Part shown: piece after piece, positions 34,663 through 44,269 of the stretch
How positions within the stretch are numbered: the stretch's first letter is position 1
Layout: each line of letters opens with the position of its first letter
NCBI GenBank assembly: GCA_947503525.1
Contig: CANNEA010000010.1
Coordinates: 143,020 to 207,019, forward strand
Direction: 5' to 3'
Origin: an uncultured Carboxylicivirga sp.
GTDB lineage: Bacteria > Bacteroidota > Bacteroidia > Bacteroidales > Marinilabiliaceae
Length of the DNA stretch: 64,000 bases
Notes under the pieces: model-generated
The model's input: the letters and a program-made list of their open reading frames with translations, nothing else
The model's database searches: none
What the model was told of the DNA's origin: nothing
Position numbers and translations under genes: made by a program

Positions 34663-35793
34663 TTAATCCTCAACCAAGGGTAAAGATGGATCTGGTTTTA
34701 CACCAGCCAAATCAGTAAAAGGTGTCATTCGCTTAAAGTCTAAATCACCTTGTAAAGGATTTTGACCAACATTGTAATATGGAATATCATCGATGCAAAC
34801 AGATTTACCCATTAATGACTTAATTTTATTCTTAACTACCCACTTAACTGGGTGTTTTATATACTTTTTCATTACTGGCGCCGCTGTTCCTACCATCCAA
34901 CAATTTTTGGGGCATTTCTTTACCTTTTCTCTAACACTCTGAGCCTTTTCACCATACCATAAATCTTCAAATTTATTAAAGTCCCTGATATTACCCATGC
35001 TCTCCTTCCATACCTTATCTTCTAAACCATTACATGGATATACATCACCATAAGGTTCAATAAAGAAATTTGCAGTACCTGCTTCACAAGGCAACATGCG
35101 TTTTCCTCCATGTATATAATTAATCAAACCAAGATTAAAGAAAGCCCTGAACCAACTCTTAGGACTATTTTCCTTTAGCAAATTATTAATTAATGCTTCA
35201 AAATCCTCAACAACCTCGTCTTTATTAGTAACAACATTATCCTCTTTATGGAAATAGTATGAGTTATGAAATGTTGCTGTTGCAAATTCCATATTCATTT
35301 CCTGAGCCAGCTTATATAACCACTGCATATCCTTAGAATTCTTATTTGAAACAGTCATTCCAAATCCGATATCCTTAATACCCATTTCCTTTAATTTTAA
35401 CAATAATCGTAAACCATTATCAAAACCACCTTCTTTCCCCCTAAGGTCATCATTTTGTACCGCTAAGCCCTCAATACTAACCCTAATTCCAATATTTGGG
35501 AATCTTTTTGCAAGCTTTATAATCTTCTCATAATGCCAACCGGAAGTGGAAATAACAACTCTAGGAGCTTTAGTAAAAGCAACTTCCACTAACTCTTCCA
35601 AGTCCCTTCTTTGAAAAGGCTCACCTCCTGTTATATTGATAAACTTAAGTTTCGGTAACTTCTCCAGATCCTTAGCTGTAATTTCTTTTGTTTCATCTGA
35701 CGGATATTTCCAAATACTACACATCTTACAGCGCATTTGGCATCTATAAGTGGTAATAATTGACACATCCGTTGGCATTCCTACTTTTTGCAT
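34663..35793 (-). CDS. radical SAM / SPASM-type enzyme
   Basis: The 376-residue protein has the radical SAM cluster motif CQMRCKMC near 18-25, FINITGGEPFQRRDL and a C-terminal cysteine-rich extension (CEAGTANFFIEPYGDVYPC, then CPKNC), as in SPASM/twitch proteins binding extra Fe-S clusters. Substrate is unknown. Inside a nucleotide-sugar locus a role in sugar modification (deoxygenation or epimerisation) is plausible. The flavin reductase gene follows within 9 bases and could supply electrons. Confidence 0.88.
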   Translation of the reverse strand: MQKVGMPTDVSIITTYRCQMRCKMCSIWKYPSDETKEITAKDLEKLPKLKFINITGGEPFQRRDLEELVEVAFTKAPRVVISTSGWHYEKIIKLAKRFPNIGIRVSIEGLAVQNDDLRGKEGGFDNGLRLLLKLKEMGIKDIGFGMTVSNKNSKDMQWLYKLAQEMNMEFATATFHNSYYFHKEDNVVTNKDEVVEDFEALINNLLKENSPKSWFRAFFNLGLINYIHGGKRMLPCEAGTANFFIEPYGDVYPCNGLEDKVWKESMGNIRDFNKFEDLWYGEKAQSVREKVKKCPKNCWMVGTAAPVMKKYIKHPVKWVVKNKIKSLMGKSVCIDDIPYYNVGQNPLQGDLDFKRMTPFTDLAGVKPDPSLPLVED

Positions 35794-35843
35794 ATTTTCT
35801 ATTTATTTATACCCCTAAAGTAACCCCTTAGAAGAAATAAAGT

Positions 35844-37040
35844 TTAAATATATTGCTTATAAAGTTTTATAAGACTTTGATAATAATTCTCTTGAGAAAA
35901 CTTTCTTTTAGCCTGCTCGTTAATCTCTTCATAATTCCAGTCTTCCTTTTGAACCATCTCTTCAAGTTTCCTTTTTAAATCCGTTACATCTCTTGGATTG
36001 AACAGCATTCCGTTATCCTGATTTACTAATTCCGTTATACCTCCAATTCGCGCTCCAAGAACCGGAGTACCTAATGCCAAGGCTTCAATAATTGTTAACG
36101 GATTATTCTCATACCATTCAGAAGGAATAACCAGCAAAGAGGATTCACTAAGAACATTCTTGATAAATTCCCAATCTCGAAAACCTAAAAAACTTATTTG
36201 ATCAGAAGAATATTTTGTTACCAGATTTTCACGCAAAGGTCCATCTCCAATAATCTTTAATTCTACTTCCTTTAGTGATCCAAAAGCTTTACATAAGGTC
36301 TCAACCCCTTTTTCCTTACTTAAGCGACCAACATAAACAACTTGTTTCTTTCGAGTTAAATATATCTCATTTTGAAATTTCTGATCATCAGCAAAGTTAT
36401 ATATATGACTTACTATTTGGTTACTATACCCCCCTTCATGCATCTTATTCCTTAAAAATAGGGAAGGAGAAATAAACTGATCAACAGCATTTTCTATTCG
36501 TTCCCTATTCCATTTTTTTGATTCCAGGTATCCAATTATACTGCCTAATAAACTGCCTTTTATACACTTTTTACGATAAACTGCATTTGGGTTTATATAA
36601 CACTCTTCACATATATTACCTTCGTTATCAATAAATGTATATGCAGGGCACAAAAGCTTATAATCGTGAAGCGTCCACAAAACAGCTATATTTAACTCTT
36701 TAGCCACCTCAGCAATAGAAGGGGATAACTGGGAGTGAATATTATGCAAATGAACAATATCAGGTTTAAACGCTTTGAGTTGCTTCTTAAAACACCTTCT
36801 AACCTCTTTATCTCCAAAAGGACGTAATAATGCCTTATAAAGTTGAATCGGAGACTTTGAACTAAAAGACACTTCTTCCGGCCAATATTTAACATCTTTA
36901 ATATCAATATTATCTGCATACTGCATACTATAAACTGCTACCTCATGTCCTTTACTTATTAACAACTGTTTTAGTTGCATGGTATGTATACAATCACCTC
37001 CACGGGGGTAAAAAAACTTATTGGCTAGGAGTACTTTCAT
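35844..37040 (-). CDS. glycosyltransferase family 4
   Basis: The 398-residue GT-B protein begins VLLANKFFYPRGGDCIHTMQL, has HLHNIHSQLSPSI and CYINPNAVYRKKC, and a donor-binding half VVYVGRLSKEKGVETLCKAF followed by SLLVIPSEWYENNPLTIIEALALGTPV with the E-x7-E signature. The CP...CEECY...KKC Cys cluster in the middle is usual for this subgroup. Sugar specificity cannot be read from sequence. It is 4 bases from the preceding GT4 gene. Confidence 0.9.
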   Translation of the reverse strand: MKVLLANKFFYPRGGDCIHTMQLKQLLISKGHEVAVYSMQYADNIDIKDVKYWPEEVSFSSKSPIQLYKALLRPFGDKEVRRCFKKQLKAFKPDIVHLHNIHSQLSPSIAEVAKELNIAVLWTLHDYKLLCPAYTFIDNEGNICEECYINPNAVYRKKCIKGSLLGSIIGYLESKKWNRERIENAVDQFISPSLFLRNKMHEGGYSNQIVSHIYNFADDQKFQNEIYLTRKKQVVYVGRLSKEKGVETLCKAFGSLKEVELKIIGDGPLRENLVTKYSSDQISFLGFRDWEFIKNVLSESSLLVIPSEWYENNPLTIIEALALGTPVLGARIGGITELVNQDNGMLFNPRDVTDLKRKLEEMVQKEDWNYEEINEQAKRKFSQENYYQSLIKLYKQYI

Positions 37041-37043
37041 AGA

Positions 37044-38171
37044 TTAGATATTAATACGTTTCAAATATGATTCAGCAATATTATCCCAAGAGAAAAACTT
37101 TTTGATGTAACTTCTCCTACGATTGCCAATATCCTTTTCGTGCTTGCCTTCTAAATATCGAAGGATATTTTCTACCCAAATATCAATTTCCATTATGACA
37201 ATAGATCCAAATAATTCCTTATTTAAAATGGCGGTTGCTCCCGCTGTGGGAGAAGAAATAACTGGTACTCCATAAAATAAAGATTCCAATATTACCATTC
37301 CATAAATTTCATAATAAGAAGGCAAGACAAATAAATCACTAACCTTGTAAACACACTCTAGTTGATCATTAGGGATTTCATCGACAATTAAAACATTCTC
37401 ACTTAAGCAAAGATCATCTACACCATCACTTACCAACTCACTATCTGGGCCCTTACCAACGACAATTAATCCAACTTTATAATCAATAACCTTTTCATTT
37501 ATCTCCTTTAAACATTTTAGTAGAAAAAGAATATCTCTTCGCTTCTCTAGAACTCCAACGTATAATAATACCTTATCTACCTTCTTAGTAAAATTCTCGA
37601 TCGAATTAAAGTTATCATAAAGATGCGTTTTATCAATGATATTTAGTCCAACATTCTGTACTGAAACATTACGATATCCTTTCTGCTCAAGGTATTTTTT
37701 TGCAAAATCAGTTTTAGCTAAGACTACGTCAAAGTTCTTAATTAGTCTATTTTTATATAACCTGTCAAATATCTTCTGATAAATGAATCCAAGACCGTTA
37801 TAATCCTCATACATACCTTGATATAAGACAGTCTTTAAACCTCTTTTTTTTGCAGCAGATACAATGATAAAGTTCATAAGTTGAGAATCTTCTAACATAT
37901 GAACCACATCATATCCCCCATTAATAATTTGCTTTACCAAACCAGGGTAATAAGTAACCTCTTTAAGTACGAAGCCATTCAAAGGTAATAGCATTAACTT
38001 GTGGCCATCACATTCTTTGAATAAAGTGTTTTTTTCAACCCCTACAAATCTTGAATAAAAATCAACAGATACTCCCAATTTTATCAGAGCTGTTCCGAAA
38101 CCAATATTCTGTGCGTTATAATTTTTTAAGTCTGCCTTAGAAGAACAAGTTCTTAGTATCGCAATCTTCAT
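37044..38171 (-). CDS. glycosyltransferase family 4
   Basis: The 375-residue GT-B protein has an acceptor domain starting IAILRTCSSKADLKNYNAQNIGFG and a donor domain with VLLYVGVLEKRRDI, VGKGPDSELV, and DLFVLPSYYEIYGMVILESLFYGVPVISS (E-x7-E). It presumably adds one sugar of the repeat unit in the cytoplasm. It is in the same transcript as its neighbours, spaced by a few bases on one side and 30 on the other. Confidence 0.88.
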   Translation of the reverse strand: MKIAILRTCSSKADLKNYNAQNIGFGTALIKLGVSVDFYSRFVGVEKNTLFKECDGHKLMLLPLNGFVLKEVTYYPGLVKQIINGGYDVVHMLEDSQLMNFIIVSAAKKRGLKTVLYQGMYEDYNGLGFIYQKIFDRLYKNRLIKNFDVVLAKTDFAKKYLEQKGYRNVSVQNVGLNIIDKTHLYDNFNSIENFTKKVDKVLLYVGVLEKRRDILFLLKCLKEINEKVIDYKVGLIVVGKGPDSELVSDGVDDLCLSENVLIVDEIPNDQLECVYKVSDLFVLPSYYEIYGMVILESLFYGVPVISSPTAGATAILNKELFGSIVIMEIDIWVENILRYLEGKHEKDIGNRRRSYIKKFFSWDNIAESYLKRINI

Positions 38172-38201
38172 AAAATTTAAAAATATATTTCAACTATTGT
38201 T

Positions 38202-38939
38202 TTACAACTTAAGGTTAAAATGATTGTTAAGTTCAAACTCTTCATCTAAACTAAAAATTCTCCGAAATCCATTAGCTAGAAATTTTGCAGGAACTCCGGC
38301 AATAATTGAATTTTCACCAATCCCAGTATAATCTTTATTCGTAATACTATTTGAGCCTATAATCGTGTACGCAGGAGTTATTGTTCCTTTTTGAATGGTT
38401 GTCCTGTTACCTATCCAGTTGTAATCACCAATAATAACAGGAGATGTTCTCTTACTACATTCACCTCTTTCTAAATTTTTAACATAATGGAAATTCGTGT
38501 CAACTATCTGACTTTCATAGGCAATCCTTGCTTCTTTCCCTATTTTCACACTATCCTCACACAGAATCTTAACTTTAGCTCCTATCAATACATTTTTATT
38601 AATTTCAATTGTTCCCTTTTTAGCAACATTTAAAGTAATACCATGACCAAAATCTACCTTTCCAGAGAATATAACTTTACCTCTAATCTTTATTAATGAA
38701 TAAGATCCCTTCTTACTTATAAAATCATCATTAAAATACCTAAATTTTACTAACGCAAATTTAATTGGTCCATTAATAACAATCTTTCCATTCAAAGATT
38801 TTAACTGAATCCTTTTCGTTAAGGTAATTGGCAACACTATCGCCTGTTTTAAAGGCAACATTTTAAAATTAAAATATATGGTTTTGAAAATATTAATTTC
38901 AAATAATAAACTCAGTTTATTTTTTATTGATTTCATCAT
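38202..38939 (-). CDS. hexapeptide-repeat acyltransferase
   Basis: The 245-residue protein has a left-handed beta-helix pattern from about 80 to 215 (INKNVLIGAKVKI, IVDTNFHYV, IIGDYNWIGNRTTIQKGTI, IIGSNSITNKDYTGIGENSIIAGVPAKFL). It is of the LbH type used by O-acetyltransferases that modify sugars with acetyl-CoA. The IGNR..I and final AGVPAK region are characteristic. It probably decorates the repeat unit. It abuts the next gene start with no gap. Confidence 0.85.
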   Translation of the reverse strand: MMKSIKNKLSLLFEINIFKTIYFNFKMLPLKQAIVLPITLTKRIQLKSLNGKIVINGPIKFALVKFRYFNDDFISKKGSYSLIKIRGKVIFSGKVDFGHGITLNVAKKGTIEINKNVLIGAKVKILCEDSVKIGKEARIAYESQIVDTNFHYVKNLERGECSKRTSPVIIGDYNWIGNRTTIQKGTITPAYTIIGSNSITNKDYTGIGENSIIAGVPAKFLANGFRRIFSLDEEFELNNHFNLKL

Positions 38940-39902
38940 CTAAACATCACTTAAGGCCATTATACGATTTACATTAAACTCCTCGTCTAGTTTTGCCCAT
39001 TGAATATCATTTTTTCCAACACCTCCTGCATTTGTCCTCATAAGTGATACTTTTTGAGATTTCGGGATTACCATTGGGTGCGGAAAATAATCACCGACAG
39101 CAACATTTATATTATTTAGTACTTGATGCGCTTTTAACCATAAATCATCGGCATCAGGGGCAGTTTTGTTTAATGTTTCTTTTTCAAACAATTTAGGTGG
39201 CCTAAATGAGGCTGGATACAACACACCTCCGCACCCAATTGCTATAAATTGCCCATTCTCTTGCCAAGTAGTTCGTACAGGTTTCCATTCTTTATATGGA
39301 ACAACACCTAGACTATTAAAAGCTATTTTGGATGCTCTATTGGCACAAACACAGTTGGGAAATACATTGGAGATTCTTAATAATCTTTCAATTGTATCAC
39401 TTGGATAGTATAAATCATCATCAATCGTGATTATCGACCTATTTCTATAGGCTTCAAAGGCATAATAATACTTTTTATGTGGCTTCAGATTATCTTCAAC
39501 ATAACAAATTTCAAGACCTTTCTTTTTAAACCAAATCAACTTTTTAGGCAAATCCTTATCTTTATCAGGAAATTCAAGTTTGGATAGATATAAAATAATT
39601 CTTTCTGGCTTCACAGACTGTTCAGTCATTGAAAACAAGGTCAGCCAAACTGAATCTATTCTAGCAGGAAACGTAGTTAATGAAACAATAACTTTTGTTT
39701 TGCCTTCAAAAATCACCTTTTTACCAAAAAAACATTCAAAATAGACAATTGAAAGCGTTAAATAAACTAAAGTTTTTTTTATTAACCTTAAAATAAATTT
39801 AAGAGCTACATTGATAAAAGTTTCACTATTTAAGAACTCTTGTTTCTTCGTACACAGCGAATATAAAGAGATCATTTTTCTCTTAACCATAGAGATATCC
39901 AT
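38940..39902 (-). CDS. glycosyltransferase-like protein with DDD motif
   Basis: The 320-residue protein has a hydrophobic N-terminal segment near 35-52 and then a GT-A-like domain: VIVSLTTFPARIDSVWLTLFS, QSVKPERIILYLSK, SIITIDDDLYYP near 165-176 (metal-binding Asp triad), and GCGGVLYPASF with a downstream DADDLWLK. These features fit a glycosyltransferase distantly related to GT2. Function within the locus (a sugar transferase) is inferred from fold and context. Confidence 0.75.
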   Translation of the reverse strand: MDISMVKRKMISLYSLCTKKQEFLNSETFINVALKFILRLIKKTLVYLTLSIVYFECFFGKKVIFEGKTKVIVSLTTFPARIDSVWLTLFSMTEQSVKPERIILYLSKLEFPDKDKDLPKKLIWFKKKGLEICYVEDNLKPHKKYYYAFEAYRNRSIITIDDDLYYPSDTIERLLRISNVFPNCVCANRASKIAFNSLGVVPYKEWKPVRTTWQENGQFIAIGCGGVLYPASFRPPKLFEKETLNKTAPDADDLWLKAHQVLNNINVAVGDYFPHPMVIPKSQKVSLMRTNAGGVGKNDIQWAKLDEEFNVNRIMALSDV

Positions 39903-39904
39903 AT

Positions 39905-41146
39905 TTAAATACTAATTGTTTGAGACCCTTTCAAGTAATTAATCCTATCCCTAAAACTATTACTAAAAGCATAGGCAGATAGGATAAAAAAACTTATTCC
40001 CGGTACTCCAGATGCTAAAGAATTATTAGAAGAGCTGATCATCAAAAAAAATAGCGTTATCAAAATGTGGTATTTACCAAATGCTAAACTATACTTTCTT
40101 AAAATGAAAGCATATGTAAATGTAATTGCTAATGTTAATACAAAACCTACCTTAAATAAATAAAAAATCCAATAGTTCTCAATATGATCCAACCCTGTCT
40201 GTTTCGTTGCATTAATTAGATCAATTGATGGTCCACCTATTAGAAACTTTTTCATGTCATAATTTTGAAAAACATGAAGTATCTCCAACCGAGCTCCTGC
40301 ACTCTCTTCATCAAACATACCATGTTTAAAAATACGAGCGCCAAAATCAAATCTAAACATTAGTATTAATATTCCCACTAAGGCAACCAGCATTATCAAG
40401 ATTAGACCTATTTTATTAAATGCCTTGACATTACGAGACAACATAACTTCTAAGAGGAAATATATTGAATAATATAAAACGGAAATTGCTATAGCGAATC
40501 TTGTATTAAAACACAATAATGCTACCAAACCTAAAAAGAATAAAACATGCTTTTTCTTTTGACTAAAATCTGAATACATTATAAAGAAAATCATTATTGA
40601 AACCACTAAAGCATTTGATAATGGATGATTATGCAATGATGTACTTCTAAACGACTCAATATCCCAAAGCCACGGAATTAACATACTGCCTTCTCCATTA
40701 TAATATAAGAATAAATTAATTTGCAGTAGGCGTTCAAAGATGGCCATTAAGCAATTTATTACAAAAAAGTAAATCAATAATTTCCGAATACTTTTCCGTA
40801 TTGTAACATATTTTTTATCGAAAAAAACAATTGTAATAGACAATAGTATAGGAATAATAAGATTATTAATAATCAAACTAAATCCACCATTCTCTCCATG
40901 TGCTAACATTACTAGGATTGCAAGCACACACAAAAACAAGAGAGATAACTCACTAATATAATCTCTAATATTTTTATAGCTAACAAGTATTGCGTACCCA
41001 CTCGTTATAGAGAGCAGATAAAATGCTGGATAAATCTTCTGATATGTTGGAGCTCCTCCAAAATCAATTACCCATCCGAATTGATACAATATAGCTTGTC
41101 CAAAATAAACAATCAGAACAACACTAACTAGAACTAAATATTTCAC
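39905..41146 (-). CDS. wzy: O-antigen polymerase (Wzy-like)
   Basis: The 413-residue protein is almost entirely transmembrane, with ten or more helices and one larger periplasmic loop near 290-325 (DEESAGARLEILHVFQNYDMKKFLIGGPSIDLINA), the layout of Wzy polymerases and O-antigen ligases. As usual for the family, sequence motifs are weak. Being the only such protein in a locus with a Wzx flippase and a Wzz-like protein, it is best read as the repeat-unit polymerase acting at the periplasmic side. Confidence 0.82.
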   Translation of the reverse strand: MKYLVLVSVVLIVYFGQAILYQFGWVIDFGGAPTYQKIYPAFYLLSITSGYAILVSYKNIRDYISELSLLFLCVLAILVMLAHGENGGFSLIINNLIIPILLSITIVFFDKKYVTIRKSIRKLLIYFFVINCLMAIFERLLQINLFLYYNGEGSMLIPWLWDIESFRSTSLHNHPLSNALVVSIMIFFIMYSDFSQKKKHVLFFLGLVALLCFNTRFAIAISVLYYSIYFLLEVMLSRNVKAFNKIGLILIMLVALVGILILMFRFDFGARIFKHGMFDEESAGARLEILHVFQNYDMKKFLIGGPSIDLINATKQTGLDHIENYWIFYLFKVGFVLTLAITFTYAFILRKYSLAFGKYHILITLFFLMISSSNNSLASGVPGISFFILSAYAFSNSFRDRINYLKGSQTISI

Positions 41147-41170
41147 TACTCTTAATTAATAGTTATACTA

Positions 41171-41989
41171 TTAGTGACGAGAACTCAACCTTCTTTCTTT
41201 TATGTACGAATGCAACTGTGGCATAATACCTTTTATTATTTTTGATAAAAACTCTTTATTTATACTAAGAACAGTCTTAAAATAATACCATAATTTGAAC
41301 CTTATCTCATCATTAATTCCTATTACCTTTGCATCTTCATACCACGCTAAACGCTGCCTTTTCTTTGATGCTCCCTCATCAACCAAATAATAACAAAAAG
41401 GATCTTCAAAATACTGAAAGTCATATCCGTCTATAAATATTTCGTAAAGCATCTTAAAATCTGCTGAAATTAAAAAATCAGTATCAAAACAATATTTTAT
41501 AGCTAATCTAGCTCTAACAAGTGTACTTTGATGACAAACACCTTTACTTTTTATGTACGAATGCATCTTAAAGAACGGATTATTGCTTTTGGAATAAAAT
41601 GTACCAACTGTTGAATTTATAATAGTATCACCATAAATAACCCCTGTTGTACTTCCGATATTATTAAAACTAAAAATATTTTCTATTGTAGTGTTATTAT
41701 ATATTCTGTCACCAGCATTCATAAAAAGGATCCACTCTCCATTTGCTTTTTTTATTCCTTTATTCATAGCATCGTAAATGCCATGATCATTTTCGCTGGT
41801 CCAATATGAAATTGATTTTGAATATTTTTTTATAATGTCAACGGTACCATCATTACTTCCACCATCGATTACTATATATTCAATATTTGTATATGATTGA
41901 TTAATTACACTAAGAAGAGTAGATTCTAATATATCTACCCCATTATAAACAACCGTAATTATTGAAACCATGTTTGTTTCTACACTCAT
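41171..41989 (-). CDS. glycosyltransferase family 2
   Basis: The 272-residue protein has VSIITVVYNGVDILESTLLSVINQSYTNIEYIVIDGGSNDGTVDII, DHGIYDAMNKGIKKANGEWILFMNAGDRI (metal-binding region) and KGVCHQSTLVRARLA. It resembles WcaA/WcaE-type transferases. It has no membrane anchor. It lies 4 bases after the other GT2 gene. Confidence 0.92.
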   Translation of the reverse strand: MSVETNMVSIITVVYNGVDILESTLLSVINQSYTNIEYIVIDGGSNDGTVDIIKKYSKSISYWTSENDHGIYDAMNKGIKKANGEWILFMNAGDRIYNNTTIENIFSFNNIGSTTGVIYGDTIINSTVGTFYSKSNNPFFKMHSYIKSKGVCHQSTLVRARLAIKYCFDTDFLISADFKMLYEIFIDGYDFQYFEDPFCYYLVDEGASKKRQRLAWYEDAKVIGINDEIRFKLWYYFKTVLSINKEFLSKIIKGIMPQLHSYIKERRLSSRH

Positions 41990-41993
41990 TACA

Positions 41994-42908
41994 TTACTTT
42001 TTGATCAAAATCGAATTCTTAACGATTCTCTTCATTCTTTTAGCTAAATACTTTACTAAGAAACCGAGATCGAATTGACTACTTAAAAGATCAAGATGAT
42101 AATCTTTCCCAACCCCTATCATACCACGAAACTTCTCGACTGTAGATAGCTTCTTTAGCATTTGTGGATAATAGTTTACCACAAAATATTTTTTAGCAAA
42201 ATCATAATAAGTATATAAACTATTTGAAACCGTAAAAGAGTCATTATGTGCTCTAAAAATGGATAAATGTTTATTAATCACAACTATATTTTGGTACTTA
42301 GAAGCTGTTATCAGAAATAATAAAAGATCATTACCCGCACCATATTTGCTAAAATCCAAATTTAAACTATTAGGAATATCAATTAACAAAGATTCTTTTA
42401 AATCATTTGTTCGAAAGATTGCACAGCCAGGTGAGTTAGGAAAATCTATTGTATTATAAAACAATACCTCTTCTAGATATTTATTTACTGAATACAATCC
42501 ACTTTTATTAGACATTTCACTCCTATTGTTTCGAGAACCAATCAATCTAATTTCACTTATTACAAACGCTACATCGGGAGAAAAAGCCTTTAATGTATCT
42601 TCAACAAACGAATTTTCAATTAAATCATCTGAGAATAATATTTTAGAATATTCACCTTTCGCTTCCTGAATACAACGTTGCCAATTCCTTACTGGTCCAA
42701 TATTTTCATCATTCTGAAAGATTCTAATCCTCGAATCTTTTTCTTTCCATCCTTTAAGAACTTCCCATGTATCATCCGTACTACTATTATCAACAATAAT
42801 TACTTCAATATTTTTATAGGTCTGATCAACAGCAGCTTTAATTGTATCATCTACTAAATTTGCACGATTAAAAGCTGGAATTAATATACTTACTAAATCC
42901 TTTTCCAT
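41994..42908 (-). CDS. glycosyltransferase family 2
   Basis: The 304-residue protein opens VSILIPAFNRANLVDDTIKAAVDQTYKNIEVIIVDNSSTDDTWEVL and has EAKGEYSKILFSDDLIENSF carrying the DD metal motif and an RAHNDSFT element. It is a GT-A family 2 enzyme. The start overlaps the end of the flippase gene by 16 bases, so translation is coupled. A tyvelose, fucose or mannose transfer role is possible but not determinable. Confidence 0.92.
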   Translation of the reverse strand: MEKDLVSILIPAFNRANLVDDTIKAAVDQTYKNIEVIIVDNSSTDDTWEVLKGWKEKDSRIRIFQNDENIGPVRNWQRCIQEAKGEYSKILFSDDLIENSFVEDTLKAFSPDVAFVISEIRLIGSRNNRSEMSNKSGLYSVNKYLEEVLFYNTIDFPNSPGCAIFRTNDLKESLLIDIPNSLNLDFSKYGAGNDLLLFLITASKYQNIVVINKHLSIFRAHNDSFTVSNSLYTYYDFAKKYFVVNYYPQMLKKLSTVEKFRGMIGVGKDYHLDLLSSQFDLGFLVKYLAKRMKRIVKNSILIKK

Positions 42909-44269
42909 GATTTCAATATGTTGAATGATTGAATTGGGCCTGCAATAGCAAAGAAAGACAACGATATTGCCATTGATAAAACAACTCCTTCACTTCCCAT
43001 TCTAAAATAATTAACTAATACGTAAGCCATTGGCACATGTAATAATGATGCTACGATTGAAGTATAAATCTGAACCCTTATTTTACCAATTCCATTTAAA
43101 AAGAAGGCGTATATATTATTCCAAATACTAATAAATGTATAAAAAGCAAAAATCCATACCATTACTACATTTACTTCAATTTGTTTATTTGTCCATATAC
43201 CAATTATATATTGGCACAAGAAGGCCATTAATAGTAGAACAAGAACTGCAATACCCATTAGTTTATTTAATTTGATAATAGTTCTTCTCATCCAATCAAC
43301 ATCATGAGTTGCTTTTGCATGTGTAAATGCCGACCAAAGAGGTGTCATAATAATACCCCAAACCATCGTTAAAACGCCAAAGTATTTGAATACTATATTA
43401 TATGGTGTTACTTCAGCAGGGGAGAAGAACTGAGCAATTAAAATATTACTTGTTTGGAATATTACTAAAACCGCAATTTGAATTACAAAAAATTGTATAC
43501 CCAAACTAGTCAATTCCTTAGCATATGAAAAATCTATCTGTTTAAATGAAGGTTTTAAAAAAGAGTATTTACCGTTATAAAAAATAATACTTGCACATAA
43601 ATATATAATCACCGGAGTCAACATAGTTGCCCATCCAAAGGTTATTAAAGAACTTTTCTCAAGTTGAGTCAAAACCCAAACAATCAGCAATCCTGCAGCA
43701 TTACCTAACACATCAAAAATACTTCCAATAGCAGGCAACTGATCAGCGACGAAAACTGTAGTAATAATTTTCAAAACAAATCTTAAACCAAACATCAAAG
43801 AAACAATTACCACCAATGAATTAAGTTCCTCAGAATAGCTGTTAGGCGTATTCAAGACTATTGTCCAATCAATCCAATAATTTACTATGTAAAAAAGTAC
43901 CAATACAGAAATAACAATCGAAGTAAGCATGAAATAAGCTGTACTGACAAACTTTTTTCCCTTATTTGTATCTCCAATTGCTAAAGCTTCTGCTAATTTA
44001 TTTCTCAAACCATTTCCCAAACCGATATCAAATATGCTCATCCAAGCAACTATTGACGTGAGCGTCATCCAAATACCATACCGTGTGGGATTAAGATAGT
44101 TCAAAGTAATTGGAACATACAATAAGCTAATTAGTACACTAATACCCTTTATAGCAAAATTGCCTAGTATGTTCTTTTTTACCAAAATAGTTCTTGCACT
44201 TCCTGACGACAATGAGGTTCTAATCTTTTCTAGAATCATTCCTTTAAATAATTGATTTTGTCCAGTCAA
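42893..44269 (-). CDS. wzx: O-antigen flippase (Wzx-like)
   Basis: The 458-residue protein has about twelve membrane helices in the MATE/MOP pattern, starting NILGNFAIKGISVLISLLYVPITLNYLNPTRYGIWMTLTSI, the usual N-terminal signature of Wzx. It flips the lipid-linked repeat unit across the inner membrane. The chosen start overlaps the tyv end by 26 bases and has an AGGAAT-type RBS; an internal Met11 is possible. It is followed, with overlap, by a GT2 gene. Confidence 0.92.
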   Translation of the reverse strand: MTGQNQLFKGMILEKIRTSLSSGSARTILVKKNILGNFAIKGISVLISLLYVPITLNYLNPTRYGIWMTLTSIVAWMSIFDIGLGNGLRNKLAEALAIGDTNKGKKFVSTAYFMLTSIVISVLVLFYIVNYWIDWTIVLNTPNSYSEELNSLVVIVSLMFGLRFVLKIITTVFVADQLPAIGSIFDVLGNAAGLLIVWVLTQLEKSSLITFGWATMLTPVIIYLCASIIFYNGKYSFLKPSFKQIDFSYAKELTSLGIQFFVIQIAVLVIFQTSNILIAQFFSPAEVTPYNIVFKYFGVLTMVWGIIMTPLWSAFTHAKATHDVDWMRRTIIKLNKLMGIAVLVLLLMAFLCQYIIGIWTNKQIEVNVVMVWIFAFYTFISIWNNIYAFFLNGIGKIRVQIYTSIVASLLHVPMAYVLVNYFRMGSEGVVLSMAISLSFFAIAGPIQSFNILKSWKRI

